A program made the translations under genes and the position numbers. The notes under the pieces were generated by a model that saw only the letters and a list, made by a program, of their open reading frames with translations, had not been told where the DNA came from and did not search any database. Shown piece after piece: positions 29,879-39,549 of a stretch of DNA of 64,000 nt. Each line of letters begins with the position of its first letter. Within the stretch, counting starts at the first letter, position 1. The DNA is from Vibrio sp. 14G-20 (lineage in GTDB: Bacteria; Pseudomonadota; Gammaproteobacteria; Enterobacterales; Vibrionaceae), in contig NZ_JAPHPW010000006.1 of NCBI RefSeq assembly GCF_026241515.1, forward strand, positions 62,001-126,000, read 5' to 3'.

Positions 29879-31099
29879 ATGGCGGCATTTGAATACAAAG
29901 CGCTGGATGCTAAAGGTAAAAGTAAAAAAGGGTCTATCGAAGCGGATAACGCTCGTCAGGCTCGCCAGCGCTTAAAAGAGCAAGGCTTAATGCCGGTTGA
30001 GATGACTGAAGCCAAGGCAAAAAATGCTAAAGGCTCTCAACCTTCGACCAGTTTTAAGCGCGGTATCAGTACGCCGGATCTTGCTTTGATTACACGTCAA
30101 ATATCAACGCTTGTTCAATCTGGTATGCCGTTGGAAGAATGCTTAAAAGCGGTCGCCGAGCAATCGGAAAAGCCACGTATTCGAACTATGCTATTGGCGG
30201 TTCGCTCTAAGGTTACCGAGGGCTACTCGCTAGCTGACAGCCTGTCTGATTACCCACACATCTTCGATGAGCTGTTTAGAGCGATGGTGGCTGCAGGTGA
30301 GAAATCGGGGCACTTGGATGCGGTATTGGAGCGATTGGCCGACTACGCCGAAAATCGTCAAAAGATGCGCTCTAAGTTGCTGCAAGCGATGATCTACCCA
30401 GTCGTGCTGGTGGTATTTGCGGTGACGATTGTTTCGTTCTTACTGGCAACCGTAGTACCTAAGATCGTTGAACCCATTATTCAAATGGGCCAAGAACTTC
30501 CGCAATCGACACAATTTTTATTAGCATCGAGTGAATTTATCCAGGATTGGGGCATCCAATTACTGTTGTTAACTGTTGGTGTGATTGTTCTGATTAAGAC
30601 GGCACTGAAAAAGCCGGGCGTTCGCATGAGTTGGGATCGAAAATTATTGAGTATCCCGCTGATTGGTAAAATAGCGAAAGGGATCAATACCTCTCGGTTT
30701 GCACGAACACTTTCTATCTGTACTTCAAGTGCGATTCCAATCCTTGAGGGGATGAAGGTCGCGGTTGATGTCATGTCGAATCATCATGTGAAGCAACAAG
30801 TGTTACAGGCATCGGATAGTGTCAGAGAAGGGGCGAGCCTGCGTAAAGCCTTGGATCAAACCAAACTCTTCCCACCGATGATGCTGCATATGATTGCCAG
30901 TGGTGAGCAGAGTGGCCAGCTGGAACAGATGCTGACAAGAGCTGCGGATAACCAAGACCAAAGCTTTGAGTCGACCGTGAATATCGCGCTAGGTATTTTT
31001 ACGCCAGCACTTATCGCTTTGATGGCAGGCTTAGTGCTGTTCATTGTGATGGCGACGCTGATGCCGATGCTTGAAATGAATAATTTGATGAGTGGTTAA
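29879..31099 (+). CDS. gspF: Type II secretion platform protein GspF (EpsF)
   Basis: GspF is the polytopic inner-membrane platform protein that couples GspE to pseudopilin assembly. Two homologous cytoplasmic helical domains (about residues 65-170 and 270-370) alternate with three membrane segments (about 170-195, 222-243 and 375-397). The family signature AGEKSGHLDAVLERLADY occurs in the first domain and its counterpart ASGEQSGQLEQML in the second. It begins one base after gspE ends. Length 406 is standard. Confidence 0.97.
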   Translation: MAAFEYKALDAKGKSKKGSIEADNARQARQRLKEQGLMPVEMTEAKAKNAKGSQPSTSFKRGISTPDLALITRQISTLVQSGMPLEECLKAVAEQSEKPRIRTMLLAVRSKVTEGYSLADSLSDYPHIFDELFRAMVAAGEKSGHLDAVLERLADYAENRQKMRSKLLQAMIYPVVLVVFAVTIVSFLLATVVPKIVEPIIQMGQELPQSTQFLLASSEFIQDWGIQLLLLTVGVIVLIKTALKKPGVRMSWDRKLLSIPLIGKIAKGINTSRFARTLSICTSSAIPILEGMKVAVDVMSNHHVKQQVLQASDSVREGASLRKALDQTKLFPPMMLHMIASGEQSGQLEQMLTRAADNQDQSFESTVNIALGIFTPALIALMAGLVLFIVMATLMPMLEMNNLMSG

Positions 31100-31186
31100 C
31101 CAACTGCTCATAAGACGTTAGTTTTTGGATGAGCGAGAAGAAGGACATTATTACCTTCACTCGTTGTCTGTAATTTGGAGAAAACA

Positions 31187-31630
31187 ATGAAAAATAAAAT
31201 GAAGAAACAATCAGGCTTTACCCTACTAGAAGTGATGGTTGTTGTGGTTATCCTCGGCGTATTGGCGAGCTTTGTTGTACCTAACCTATTGGGTAACAAA
31301 GAGAAGGCTGATCAACAGAAAGCGATCACTGATATTGTGGCGCTAGAGAACGCGCTGGATATGTACAAACTGGATAACAGCGTTTACCCAACAACGGATC
31401 AAGGCCTTGATGCATTGGTTTCTAAGCCAAGCAGCCCAGAGCCTCGTAACTACCGTGACGGTGGCTACATCAAGCGTCTACCTAACGACCCATGGGGCAA
31501 TGAGTACCAATACCTAAGCCCTGGTGATAACGGCACTATTGATATCTTTACGCTTGGTGCTGATGGCCAAGAAGGTGGTGAAGGTATTGCTGCGGATATC
31601 GGCAACTGGAACATGCAAGACTTTCAATAA
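31187..31630 (+). CDS. gspG: Major pseudopilin GspG (EpsG)
   Basis: GspG is the main subunit of the type II pseudopilus. The leader KNKMKKQSG is cut by prepilin peptidase before FTLLEVMVVV, with Glu at position 5 of the mature protein. The C-terminal calcium-binding loop region (GADGQEGGEG) is present. I choose the ATG at 31187, which has TTTGGAG upstream; a TTG four codons earlier would consume this ribosome site. The product has 147 residues. The 87-base gap after gspF may hold extra regulation. Confidence 0.97.
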   Translation: MKNKMKKQSGFTLLEVMVVVVILGVLASFVVPNLLGNKEKADQQKAITDIVALENALDMYKLDNSVYPTTDQGLDALVSKPSSPEPRNYRDGGYIKRLPNDPWGNEYQYLSPGDNGTIDIFTLGADGQEGGEGIAADIGNWNMQDFQ

Positions 31631-31708
31631 GCCTAGGCTTGTTGCTTGATGCGTTATTGTTGTTTGATTCGTTATTGATGGTAGAACATAAACAGATGGA
31701 GTCTAAAG

Positions 31709-32302
31709 GTGAAAACTAAGCAAACACAGCCAGGTTTCACCTTGATTGAGATTCTTTTGGTATTGGTATTACTGTCAGTAACGGCGGTCGCGGTTATCGC
31801 GACCATTCCTACCAATAGTAAAGATGTTGCCAAAAAATACGCTCAAAGTTTTTATCAACGAGTTCAGCTACTCAATGAAGAAGCTATTTTAAGTGGCTTG
31901 GATTTTGGCGTTCATGTTGATGAAAAGAAATCGACTTACGTTCTGATGACGCTTAAGTCTGATGGTTGGCAAGAAACTGAGTTCGAAAAGATCCCTTCTT
32001 CAACTCAATTACCAGAAGACCTCGCACTGACGCTGACACTGGGTGGTGGAGCTTGGGAAGACGATGATCGCCTTTTTAATCCGGGAAGCTTATTTGATGA
32101 AGATATGTTTGCTGATCTTGAAGAGGAAAAGAAACCGAAACCACCGCAGATCTACATCTTGTCGAGTGCTGAAATGACGCCATTTGTATTGTCGTTTTAT
32201 CCAAATGCCGGAGACACCATACAAGATGGTTGGCGTATTCGAGTATTGGACAATGGTGTCATTCGATTGCTAGAACCGGGAGAAGAAGATGAAGAGGAAT
32301 AA
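31709..32302 (+). CDS. gspH: Minor pseudopilin GspH (EpsH)
   Basis: The 197-residue minor pseudopilin starts at a GTG with GGAG seven bases upstream. The prepilin leader ends in QPG before FTLIEILLVL, followed by the usual hydrophobic helix. An acidic C-terminal end (EPGEEDEEE) overlaps the start of gspI by 14 bases. It is part of the pseudopilus that pushes substrates through GspD. Confidence 0.94.
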   Translation: MKTKQTQPGFTLIEILLVLVLLSVTAVAVIATIPTNSKDVAKKYAQSFYQRVQLLNEEAILSGLDFGVHVDEKKSTYVLMTLKSDGWQETEFEKIPSSTQLPEDLALTLTLGGGAWEDDDRLFNPGSLFDEDMFADLEEEKKPKPPQIYILSSAEMTPFVLSFYPNAGDTIQDGWRIRVLDNGVIRLLEPGEEDEEE

Positions 32303-32684
32303 CCGTTCTCCTTATCGTTCTCGTGGTATGACTCTTGGTTCTCGAGGAATGACTCTGCTTGAGGTGTTGGTTGCACTCGCTATCTTTGCGACTGCGGCGA
32401 TCAGTGTGATTCGTGCTGTCACTCAGCACATCAATACCCTCAGTTACCTAGAAGAAAAAACCTTCGCGGCAATGGTCGTTGATAATCAAATGGCTTTAGT
32501 GATGCTGCATCCTGAGAAGCTAAAAAAAGCGCAGGGCACACAAGAGCTGGCCGAGAGAGAGTGGTTTTGGAAGGTCACGCCAATCAATACTAGCGATGAT
32601 TTATTAAAGGCGTTTGATGTGAGTGTAGCTACCAGTAAACAAGCTTCTCCAGTGGTCACGGTGCGCAGTTATGTGGTTAAGTAA
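32289..32684 (+). CDS. gspI: Minor pseudopilin GspI (EpsI), duplicated cleavage motif
   Basis: GspI nucleates the pseudopilus tip together with GspJ and GspK. The N-terminus contains two tandem copies of a cleavage-like motif, SRGMTLG followed by SRGMTLLEV; only the second has the Glu at position 5 that prepilin peptidase substrates normally carry, so processing is expected at the second. The duplication is visible in DNA as two related 18-base units (about 32321-32356). The rest of the 131-residue protein is ordinary. It overlaps both gspH and gspJ. Confidence 0.94.
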   Translation: MKRNNRSPYRSRGMTLGSRGMTLLEVLVALAIFATAAISVIRAVTQHINTLSYLEEKTFAAMVVDNQMALVMLHPEKLKKAQGTQELAEREWFWKVTPINTSDDLLKAFDVSVATSKQASPVVTVRSYVVK

Positions 32685-33402
32685 GTGCATGTCCACCAAT
32701 AAGCGTGTGTCTCGCAAGCAAGGTCTTTCTTCTAAAGGTAAAGGTTTTACCCTAATTGAAGTTTTGGTCTCGATCGCTATCTTTGCCACGTTAAGCATGG
32801 CGGCTTATCAGGTAGTGAATCAGGTTCAGCGCAGCAACGAGTTGTCAATCGAGCGCAGTGCTCGTTTAAATCAACTGCAACGTAGCTTAGTCATTTTAGA
32901 TAATGATTTTCGCCAGATGGCGGTGCGACAATTTCGTACCAATGGTGAAGAAGCATCATCTAAGCTGATCTTAATGAACGAGTATTTATTGGATTCCGAC
33001 AGTGTTGGCATCATGTTTACTCGCCTAGGTTGGCACAACCCGCAGCAGCAATTTCCTCGCGGAGAAGTCACTAAAGTTGGCTACCGCATCAAAGAAGAGA
33101 CACTCGAGCGTGTGTGGTGGCGTTACCCCGATACCCCTGCAGGCCAAGAAGGTGTGATTACTCCTTTGCTTGATGATGTAGAAAGCTTGGAATTCGAGTT
33201 TTATGACGGAAGCCGTTGGGGGAAAGAGTGGCAAACCGATAAATCGCTACCGAAAGCGGTGAGGCTCAAGCTGACACTGAAAGACTATGGTGAGATAGAG
33301 CGTGTTTATCTCACTCCAGGTGGCACCCTAGATCAGGTTAATGATTCTTCAAACAGTGACTCTTCAAGTAGTAATGAGGGGAATAATGACTCATCGAACT
33401 AA
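32671..33402 (+). CDS. gspJ: Minor pseudopilin GspJ (EpsJ)
   Basis: GspJ is the third tip pseudopilin. The prepilin leader ends in SKGKG before [14 protein letters not shown] (near residue 24). I keep the ATG at 32671, which overlaps the gspI end and begins MW as in V. cholerae EpsJ; a second in-frame ATG lies at 32689. The C-terminus is a Ser/Asn-rich low-complexity tail (about residues 222-243) that differs from the family core. Confidence 0.93.
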   Translation: MWLSKCMSTNKRVSRKQGLSSKGKGFTLIEVLVSIAIFATLSMAAYQVVNQVQRSNELSIERSARLNQLQRSLVILDNDFRQMAVRQFRTNGEEASSKLILMNEYLLDSDSVGIMFTRLGWHNPQQQFPRGEVTKVGYRIKEETLERVWWRYPDTPAGQEGVITPLLDDVESLEFEFYDGSRWGKEWQTDKSLPKAVRLKLTLKDYGEIERVYLTPGGTLDQVNDSSNSDSSSSNEGNNDSSN

Positions 33403-34435
33403 CAAGTTTGCACTGACAAGGTCTGCCATGGGTCGCAAGCAGCGTGGTGTCGCGTTGATCATTATTTTGATGCTATTGGCGATCATGGCAACGATTGCTG
33501 GCAGCATGTCCGAGCGTCTGTTTACGCAATTCAAGCGCGTTGGCAATCAACTGAATTACCAACAGGCTTATTGGTACAGCATTGGTGTAGAAGCGCTGGT
33601 GCAAGATGGCATTAGGCAAAGCTACAAAGACAGTGATACCGTGAACCTAAGCCAACCGTGGGCGTTAGAAGAACAGGTTTACCCATTGGATTATGGACAA
33701 GTTAAGGGGCGCATTGTTGATGCTCAGGCATGTTTTAATATCAATGCGTTGGCTGGTGTGACGACGACTTCAAGCAACCAAACACCTTATTTAGTGACGG
33801 TGTGGCAAACCTTATTGGAAAACCAAGACATTGAGCCTTATCAGGCCGAGGTTATCGCACATTCAAGCTGGGAATTTGTTGATAGTGATACCCGAACCAC
33901 CTCTTCAACAGGTGTAGAAGACAGCACTTATGAGGCGATGAAGCCATCCTATTTGGCGGCAAATGGCTTAATGGCCGATGAATCGGAGCTACGAGCGGTT
34001 TATCAAGTTACTGGTGAAGTGATGAATAAGATTCGTCCCTTTGTTTGCGCTCTGCCGAGCGACGACTTCCGTTTGAATGTGAATACTCTTACGGAAAAGC
34101 AGGCGCCGTTATTGGAAGCAATGTTTGCCCCCGGCTTAAGTGAATCGGATGCGAAACAGCTGATAGATAAACGCCCATTTGATGGTTGGGATACGGTAGA
34201 TGCATTTATGGCTGAGTCTGCCATTGTTGGTGTGAGTGCCGAAGTCAGCAAAAAAGCGAAAGCATATTTAACTGTAGATAGCGCCTATTTTGAGCTAGAT
34301 GCAGAGGTATTAGTTGAGCAGTCACGTGTACGTATACGGACGCTTTTCTATAGTAGTAATCGAGAAACAGTGACGGTAGTACGCCGTCGTTTTGGAGGAA
34401 TCAGTGAGCGAGTTTCTGACCGTTCGACTGAGTAG
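33386..34435 (+). CDS. gspK: Minor pseudopilin GspK (EpsK)
   Basis: GspK caps the pseudopilus. The 349-residue protein is much larger than the other pseudopilins, as expected, because of the inserted alpha-helical domain (about residues 110-260). The leader ends QRG before VALIIILML; Glu at position 5 is absent, which is normal for GspK. I place the start at the ATG at 33386 with GAGGGG upstream, overlapping gspJ by 17 bases. The frame is open upstream but that part has no similarity to the family. Confidence 0.95.
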   Translation: MTHRTNKFALTRSAMGRKQRGVALIIILMLLAIMATIAGSMSERLFTQFKRVGNQLNYQQAYWYSIGVEALVQDGIRQSYKDSDTVNLSQPWALEEQVYPLDYGQVKGRIVDAQACFNINALAGVTTTSSNQTPYLVTVWQTLLENQDIEPYQAEVIAHSSWEFVDSDTRTTSSTGVEDSTYEAMKPSYLAANGLMADESELRAVYQVTGEVMNKIRPFVCALPSDDFRLNVNTLTEKQAPLLEAMFAPGLSESDAKQLIDKRPFDGWDTVDAFMAESAIVGVSAEVSKKAKAYLTVDSAYFELDAEVLVEQSRVRIRTLFYSSNRETVTVVRRRFGGISERVSDRSTE

Positions 34436-35651
34436 CGAACCACAAAGCCCTGTGCAGTGGTTAGTTTGGTCGACAAGCCAGCAAGAAGTGATAGCAAGTG
34501 GCGAACTGTCGAGCTGGGAACAGCTTGACGAGTTAACGCCTTACGCTGAAAAGCGCAGCTGTATCGCTTTATTGCCGGGAAATGAATGCTTAATTAAGCG
34601 TGTTGAGATCCCGAAAGGTGCTGCTCGCCAGTTCGATTCTATGTTGCCGTTTTTGTTAGAAGACGAAGTTGCACAAGATATCGAAGACTTACACCTGACT
34701 ATTTTAGATAAAGACGCAACGCACGCGACAGTGTGTGGTGTCGATCGTGAATGGTTAAAGCAAGCTTTAGACCTGTTTCGCGAAGCCAATATTATCTTTC
34801 GTAAGGTGTTGCCAGATACACTGGCCGTGCCTTTTGAAGAACAAGGCATCAGTGCATTACAGCTCGACCAGCATTGGCTATTACGTCAAGGTAACTCTCA
34901 ACGCCAAGGTCACTATCAAGCGGTATCGATCAGCGAAGCATGGTTACCGATGTTTTTGCAAAGTGATTGGGTTGTCGCTGGTGAGGAAGAGCAAGCGACG
35001 ACTATCTTTAGCTATACAGCGATGCCGAGCGACGACGTTCAACAGCAAAGCGGTCTTGAGTGGCAAGCAAAGCCTGCGGAATTGGTGATGTCTTTATTGA
35101 GTCAGCAAGCGATCACAAGCGGCGTAAATTTACTGACTGGCACCTTTAAAACCAAATCTTCATTCAGTAAATATTGGCGCGTATGGCAGAAAGTAGCGAT
35201 TGCTGCTTGTTTGCTGGTGGCTGTGATTGTGACTCAACAAGTGTTGAAGGTTCAGCAATACGAAGCGCAAGCACAAGCTTACCGCATGGAGAGTGAACGT
35301 ATCTTTAGAGCCGTTCTGCCAGGTAAACAACGTATTCCGACAGTAAGCTACCTTAAACGCCAGATGAACGATGAAGCCAAGAAATATGGCGGCTCAGGCG
35401 ATGGTGATTCTTTACTAGGCTGGTTAGCGCTGCTGCCAGAGACCTTAGGCAAAGTGAAGTCGATCGAAGTTGAAAGCATTCGCTACGATGGCAACCGTTC
35501 TGAGGTTCGACTGCAGGCGAAAAGTTCTGACTTCCAACACTTTGAGACCGCAAGGGTGAAACTCGAACAGAAGTTTACCGTTGAACAAGGGCCATTAAAT
35601 CGTAATGGCGATGCCGTCTTTGGCAGTTTTACTCTTAAACCCCATCAATAA
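34404..35651 (+). CDS. gspL: Type II secretion protein GspL (EpsL)
   Basis: GspL links the ATPase GspE to the membrane. The actin-like cytoplasmic domain (about residues 1-240) is followed by one membrane segment (about 256-276, [15 protein letters not shown]) and a periplasmic ferredoxin-like domain (about 310-415). The start is the GTG at 34404, with GGAGG seven bases upstream and the N-terminus (M)[10 protein letters not shown] as in EpsL. It overlaps the end of gspK by 32 bases. Confidence 0.95.
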   Translation: MSEFLTVRLSSEPQSPVQWLVWSTSQQEVIASGELSSWEQLDELTPYAEKRSCIALLPGNECLIKRVEIPKGAARQFDSMLPFLLEDEVAQDIEDLHLTILDKDATHATVCGVDREWLKQALDLFREANIIFRKVLPDTLAVPFEEQGISALQLDQHWLLRQGNSQRQGHYQAVSISEAWLPMFLQSDWVVAGEEEQATTIFSYTAMPSDDVQQQSGLEWQAKPAELVMSLLSQQAITSGVNLLTGTFKTKSSFSKYWRVWQKVAIAACLLVAVIVTQQVLKVQQYEAQAQAYRMESERIFRAVLPGKQRIPTVSYLKRQMNDEAKKYGGSGDGDSLLGWLALLPETLGKVKSIEVESIRYDGNRSEVRLQAKSSDFQHFETARVKLEQKFTVEQGPLNRNGDAVFGSFTLKPHQ

Positions 35652-35671
35652 CCTGCGTAAGGAGATCAGTG

Positions 35672-36160
35672 ATGAGAAATATGATTGAGCCACTCCAAGC
35701 GTGGTGGACTTCAATAAGTCAGAGAGAGCAACGATTAGTTATTGGTTGTTCAATTCTATTGGTGGTCGGTGTCGTTTATTGGGGGTTAATCCAGCCACTC
35801 AGTCAGCGAGCTGAACTTGCGCAGAGCCGTATTCAAAGTGAGAAGCAACTACTGGCTTGGGTAACCAATAAAGCCAATGAAGTGGTTGAGCTGCGAGGCA
35901 GTGGTGGAATCAGTGCGAGCCAGCCTCTGAATCAATCTGTACCTGCTTCTATGCGTCGCTTTAATATCGAGCTGATACGCGTGCAACCACGTGGCGAGAT
36001 GCTGCAAGTGTGGGTAAAACCTGTGCCTTTTAATAAGTTTGTCGACTGGCTAACATACCTGAAAGAAAAACAGGGTGTTGAGGTTGAGTTTATGGATGTA
36101 GATCGCTCTGAGAACCCTGGGGTTATTGACGTCAACCGACTACAGTTTAAACGAGGTTAA
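35672..36160 (+). CDS. gspM: Type II secretion protein GspM (EpsM)
   Basis: GspM is a bitopic inner-membrane protein that pairs with GspL. A membrane segment lies at about residues 22-42 (VIGCSILLVVGVVYWGL), followed by a periplasmic ferredoxin-like domain with NIELIRVQPRGEM. AAGGAG is upstream; the GTG at 35669 and the ATG at 35672 are both plausible starts, and I use the ATG (162 residues). Confidence 0.94.
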   Translation: MRNMIEPLQAWWTSISQREQRLVIGCSILLVVGVVYWGLIQPLSQRAELAQSRIQSEKQLLAWVTNKANEVVELRGSGGISASQPLNQSVPASMRRFNIELIRVQPRGEMLQVWVKPVPFNKFVDWLTYLKEKQGVEVEFMDVDRSENPGVIDVNRLQFKRG

Positions 36161-36161
36161 T

Positions 36162-36941
36162 GTGAAACGCGGTTTATCTTTTAAGTATGGCCTGCTCTTC
36201 AGTAGCATCTTTATCGTCTTCTTCTCAGTCAGCTTGTTGCTGCACTTGCCGGCTTCTTTTGCTCTCAAGCAGGCACCTGTTGTGCGTGGTTTGAATATCG
36301 AAGGCGTTGAAGGGACGGTTTGGCAAGGCAGCGCTAACAATATCGTTTGGCAGCGCATCAATTACGGTTCAGTGCAGTGGGACTTCCAGTTTTCTAAGCT
36401 ATTTCAAGCCAAAGCAGAACTAGCGGTTCGTTTTGGTCGCAATAGCGATATGAACTTATCAGGCAAAGGACGTGTCGGGTACAGCATGAGCGGCGCGTAT
36501 GCCGAAAACTTAGTGGCTTCAATGCCTGCTATGAACGTGATGAAATACGCACCAGTGATCCCAGTCCCGGTTGCTATTGGCGGACAAGTTGAACTGACGA
36601 TTAAGCATGCGGTTCATGCTCAACCTTGGTGCCAATCGGGCGAAGGCACGCTTGCTTGGTCTGGCGCTGCCGTTGATTCCCCTGTGGGTGCGCTAGATCT
36701 CGGCCCTGTGATTGCTGACATCAGCTGTGAAGACAGTACAATTGCAGCCAAAGGCGTTCAGAAGAGCACTCAAGTAGACAGTGAGTTCTCAGCGAGTCTA
36801 ACACCTAACCAGCGCTACACATCTGCAGCGTGGTTTAAACCGGGTGTTGAATTCCCGCCAACGATGCAAAATCAGCTTAAATGGTTGGGTAATCCAGATA
36901 ACCAAGGTAAGTATCAATTTACCTACCAAGGTCGTTTTTAG
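36162..36941 (+). CDS. gspN: Type II secretion protein GspN (EpsN)
   Basis: GspN is an accessory type II secretion protein found only in some systems. It has one N-terminal membrane segment (about residues 9-30) and a periplasmic beta-rich domain related to AsmA-like folds (GLNIEGVEGTVWQG near residue 45). The start is a GTG with GAGG upstream, directly after the gspM stop codon. It is the last gene of the operon; gspO (prepilin peptidase) is not in this window. Confidence 0.92.
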   Translation: MKRGLSFKYGLLFSSIFIVFFSVSLLLHLPASFALKQAPVVRGLNIEGVEGTVWQGSANNIVWQRINYGSVQWDFQFSKLFQAKAELAVRFGRNSDMNLSGKGRVGYSMSGAYAENLVASMPAMNVMKYAPVIPVPVAIGGQVELTIKHAVHAQPWCQSGEGTLAWSGAAVDSPVGALDLGPVIADISCEDSTIAAKGVQKSTQVDSEFSASLTPNQRYTSAAWFKPGVEFPPTMQNQLKWLGNPDNQGKYQFTYQGRF

Positions 36942-37012
36942 CTCGGTATCTACTTCTGAGATAGGCGCTGTTGGTGAGTGAATTTGGTTATTAAATCGCG
37001 AGATATAAAAAA

Positions 37013-37035
37013 TGGGCACCTCACTGAGGTGCCCA
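37013..37035. terminator. Terminator between gspN and cysQ
   Basis: TGGGCACCTC and GAGGTGCCCA form a perfect 10-bp stem. On the minus strand six T follow, so it ends cysQ; rightward it may also end the gsp operon, with a poorer T-tract (CTTTGTTT). Confidence 0.9.
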
Positions 37036-37065
37036 CTTTGTTTGAATATCGGTAAGTTACAGACG

Positions 37066-37893
37066 CTAATCTTTACCCTGAAGTATCTCAGCCCAAGGTA
37101 AGTCTGCATCACCAAGAACAATGAAGTTCGGGTTCTCAAGCGTCTCTCTTTCGTTATAAGAAAGTGGCTCTAATTGAGTGCTTAGGATTCGGCCTCCCGC
37201 TTCTTCAACAATACATTGCGTTGCTGCGGTATCCCACTCGCCGGTTGGGCCTATTCTTAGGTAACAGTCCACAGCGCCTTCCGCCACTAAACATGCCTTA
37301 AGTGCAGCGGAACCTAGTGGAACCAAGTCATAGTTCCAAGCTGAGCTCATACGGCTAGTGATGCGGTTGATGTCTTGACGACGACTGATCGCCATCGCGA
37401 TCGATTGGTTTGGTAGCTCGTGATGATGCGTTTTGATTTTCACGCTGTCGTTGAGGTCTGGAATTTTCCAAGCGCCTTTACCGCTATAAGCGTAATAGCT
37501 CACCCCTGAAACTGGCGCATACACCACGCCCATTACTGGCTTGTTGTGCTCAATTAAGGCGATGATTGTTGCAAAGTCGCCACTTCTTGCGATGAACTCT
37601 TGCGTGCCATCGAGTGGGTCAACCAACCAGTAGCGATCCCATTGAGAGCGTTGCTCTAGGCTGATGTCGGCGTCTTCTTCGGATAATACGGGAATATCAG
37701 GCGTCAATTCACTGAGTTTTTTTAATATCAGCTTATGTGCTGCAAGATCGGCACTGGTTACTGGAGTGTCATCACTCTTAGTGAACTCTTCGTAATCCTT
37801 TTTCTCGTAAATCTCTAAGATGAGTTGGCCTGCAGAGCGAGCAATCTCAATGATAGAGGGTAGGAGGTGAGACAAATCTTTTGTTATTGGCAT
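37066..37893 (-). CDS. cysQ: 3'(2'),5'-bisphosphate nucleotidase CysQ
   Basis: CysQ removes the 3'-phosphate from PAP, a by-product of sulphate assimilation. The inositol-monophosphatase fold is shown by the metal-binding motifs SEEDAD (about residue 70), DPLDGTQEF (about 93) and GEWDTAATQC (about 215). The length of 275 is slightly above E. coli CysQ (246). It lies 36 bases after nudE, co-directional, an arrangement also found next to gsp/eps clusters in other Vibrio. Confidence 0.95.
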   Translation of the reverse strand: MPITKDLSHLLPSIIEIARSAGQLILEIYEKKDYEEFTKSDDTPVTSADLAAHKLILKKLSELTPDIPVLSEEDADISLEQRSQWDRYWLVDPLDGTQEFIARSGDFATIIALIEHNKPVMGVVYAPVSGVSYYAYSGKGAWKIPDLNDSVKIKTHHHELPNQSIAMAISRRQDINRITSRMSSAWNYDLVPLGSAALKACLVAEGAVDCYLRIGPTGEWDTAATQCIVEEAGGRILSTQLEPLSYNERETLENPNFIVLGDADLPWAEILQGKD

Positions 37894-37929
37894 AAATATT
37901 CTCTTACTCTTCGAGCGAGCCTGAATGTT

Positions 37930-38481
37930 CTAATTATTGTTTAATACACGAAGGGCTAATAGTAGGGCTGTAATACTGCGAGCCTCACAGAAGTCGAGAT
38001 GCGTTAACAGTTCTTCGGCTTGAGCAAGTGGCCAGCGCACAATGTCGAGTGGCTCTGGTTCGTCACCTTCTAGTTTCTCAGGGTAGAGTTCTTCTGCGAT
38101 AAACAGCGTCATTTTGCTAGAGAAGTAAGAGGGTGCAAGGATCACTTCTTTTAGGGTAGTAAGCTTGTTGGCACCAAAGCCAATCTCTTCTTTTAGTTCA
38201 CGAACGGCAGCTTGATTGGGCAGCTCTCCTGGATCAATTAGCCCTTTTGGGAAGCCGAGTTCATAGCGCTCTGTGCCTGCTGCGTATTCACGCACCAACA
38301 GAATATCGCCTTGTTCAGTAATCGGAACCATCATTACTGCGTTGCGGCCGCTGGGCTTCATGCGTTCGTAGGTACGCTCTACACCGTTTGAAAAGCGTAA
38401 ATCGAGAGACTCGATAGAGAATAGTTTTGATTGAGCGACAGTTTGTTGACCCAAAATTTCTGGCTTGGTCCTTTTTGTCAT
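37930..38481 (-). CDS. nudE: ADP-compounds hydrolase NudE
   Basis: NudE is a Nudix hydrolase acting on ADP-ribose, NADH and Ap3A-type compounds. The Nudix box is intact: GFPKGLIDPGELPNQ continuing to RELKEEIGFG (about residues 95-119). Length 183 is close to E. coli NudE (186). It is the first gene of a nudE-cysQ unit. The 222 bases upstream to the nfuA terminator contain an imperfect hairpin (GTTCCTAGATCC with GGATCAGGAAC) of unknown role. Confidence 0.93.
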   Translation of the reverse strand: MTKRTKPEILGQQTVAQSKLFSIESLDLRFSNGVERTYERMKPSGRNAVMMVPITEQGDILLVREYAAGTERYELGFPKGLIDPGELPNQAAVRELKEEIGFGANKLTTLKEVILAPSYFSSKMTLFIAEELYPEKLEGDEPEPLDIVRWPLAQAEELLTHLDFCEARSITALLLALRVLNNN

Positions 38482-38703
38482 TGCGCTCGCTCCTTAGCTC
38501 ATTGGAATTCTTTCTTATAAAGTCATTCTAATATAGGGGAAATAGAGTTGAGTTCCTAGATCCGAGTTTTCATATCCTAGAATTATTGGATCAGGAACCG
38601 ATTGCGATCACTTGAATACCTTACTCCAAATGGTAACGCGCCCGTCATTATGGGCATTGAACGAGAAATAGACGGTTCGAAAGCGCTCTGCTGTTTTAAA
38701 CAC

Positions 38704-38736
38704 AAAAAAAGGTTGATGCTTGCGCATCAACCTTTT
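38704..38736 (-). terminator. Terminator of the comF-nfuA unit
   Basis: AAAAGGTTGATGC and GCATCAACCTTTT form a 13-bp stem with a 4-base loop and a seven-T run on the minus strand. Confidence 0.92.
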
Positions 38737-38777
38737 GATTGAATCTTTAACTTTCTACCGGCTAAGACTGTATGAGT

Positions 38778-38866
38778 GCTTAGTCGTAGTAACACTTAGT
38801 TGTAAGGTACTTGGTCGTGAAGTAGCTAACCATGAAGTACCTAGTCGTAAAGTGATTAGTAGTAAG
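38778..38866. repeat. Degenerate tandem repeats at the nfuA 3' end
   Basis: About six units of roughly 15-17 bases resembling CTTAGTCGTAAAGTA follow each other. The last unit (TTAGTAGTAAG) is the stop and final Tyr-Tyr codons of nfuA, so the array looks like repeated copying of the gene end into the 3' untranslated region. Confidence 0.65.
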
Positions 38867-39440
38867 AATGCTCACCGCGATCGTGTTCAGTTGCATCACG
38901 AACGGCCGTCAATTCACCTTCGAATTGTTGAAGAAGTTCTTTCTCGATGCCTTCTTTAAGCGTTACGTCAACCATAGAACAACCGTTACAACCGCCGCCG
39001 AATGCAACGATAGCTGCGCCTTCTTCAGTGATCTCTACTAGGCTAACGTGACCGCCGTGGCCAGCAAGTTGTGGGTTCACTTGTGTTTGGATTGCATACT
39101 CAACACGCTCTATCAGAGTTGCGTCGTCTGATACTTTACGCATTTTAGCGTTTGGCGCTTTTAGCGTGAGTTGAGAGCCCATTTTGTCAGTTACGAAGTC
39201 AATCTCAGCTTCGTCTAGGAATGGTAGGCTTAGCTCATCTACGTAAGCAGAGAAAGCTTCAAAAGAAAGCTTAGTGTCAGACGCTTCGATAGCATCTGTT
39301 GGGCAGTAAGAAACACCACACTCAGCGTTTTGTGTGCCTGGGTTTACCACGAACACACGAATGTTTGTACCTTCAGGCTGCTGTGACAGCAGATTGGCAA
39401 AGTGAGTTTGAGCTGTTTCTGTAATAGTAATATTTGACAC
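38856..39440 (-). CDS. nfuA: Iron-sulphur cluster carrier NfuA
   Basis: NfuA delivers 4Fe-4S clusters to target enzymes under stress. The N-terminal A-type-like domain (about 1-95) lacks the full cysteine set, and the C-terminal Nfu domain carries the cluster-binding C-x2-C in GGGCNGCSM (about residue 152). I place the start at the GTG at 39440, which gives [13 protein letters not shown] and 194 residues (191 in E. coli); the frame is open upstream into the comF gene. The order comF/gntX then nfuA, with bioH divergent, is the same as in E. coli. Confidence 0.95.
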   Translation of the reverse strand: MSNITITETAQTHFANLLSQQPEGTNIRVFVVNPGTQNAECGVSYCPTDAIEASDTKLSFEAFSAYVDELSLPFLDEAEIDFVTDKMGSQLTLKAPNAKMRKVSDDATLIERVEYAIQTQVNPQLAGHGGHVSLVEITEEGAAIVAFGGGCNGCSMVDVTLKEGIEKELLQQFEGELTAVRDATEHDRGEHSYY

Positions 39441-39549
39441 GACGAATACCTGAGTAGATTTGTAGGTTATTAGCGCCATTCTACTCCTGTCAGATTTGTA
39501 ATTCAGCCCTTTTTTGTTGGATTGCTGTACAAGTAGCGATTCACAGCTT

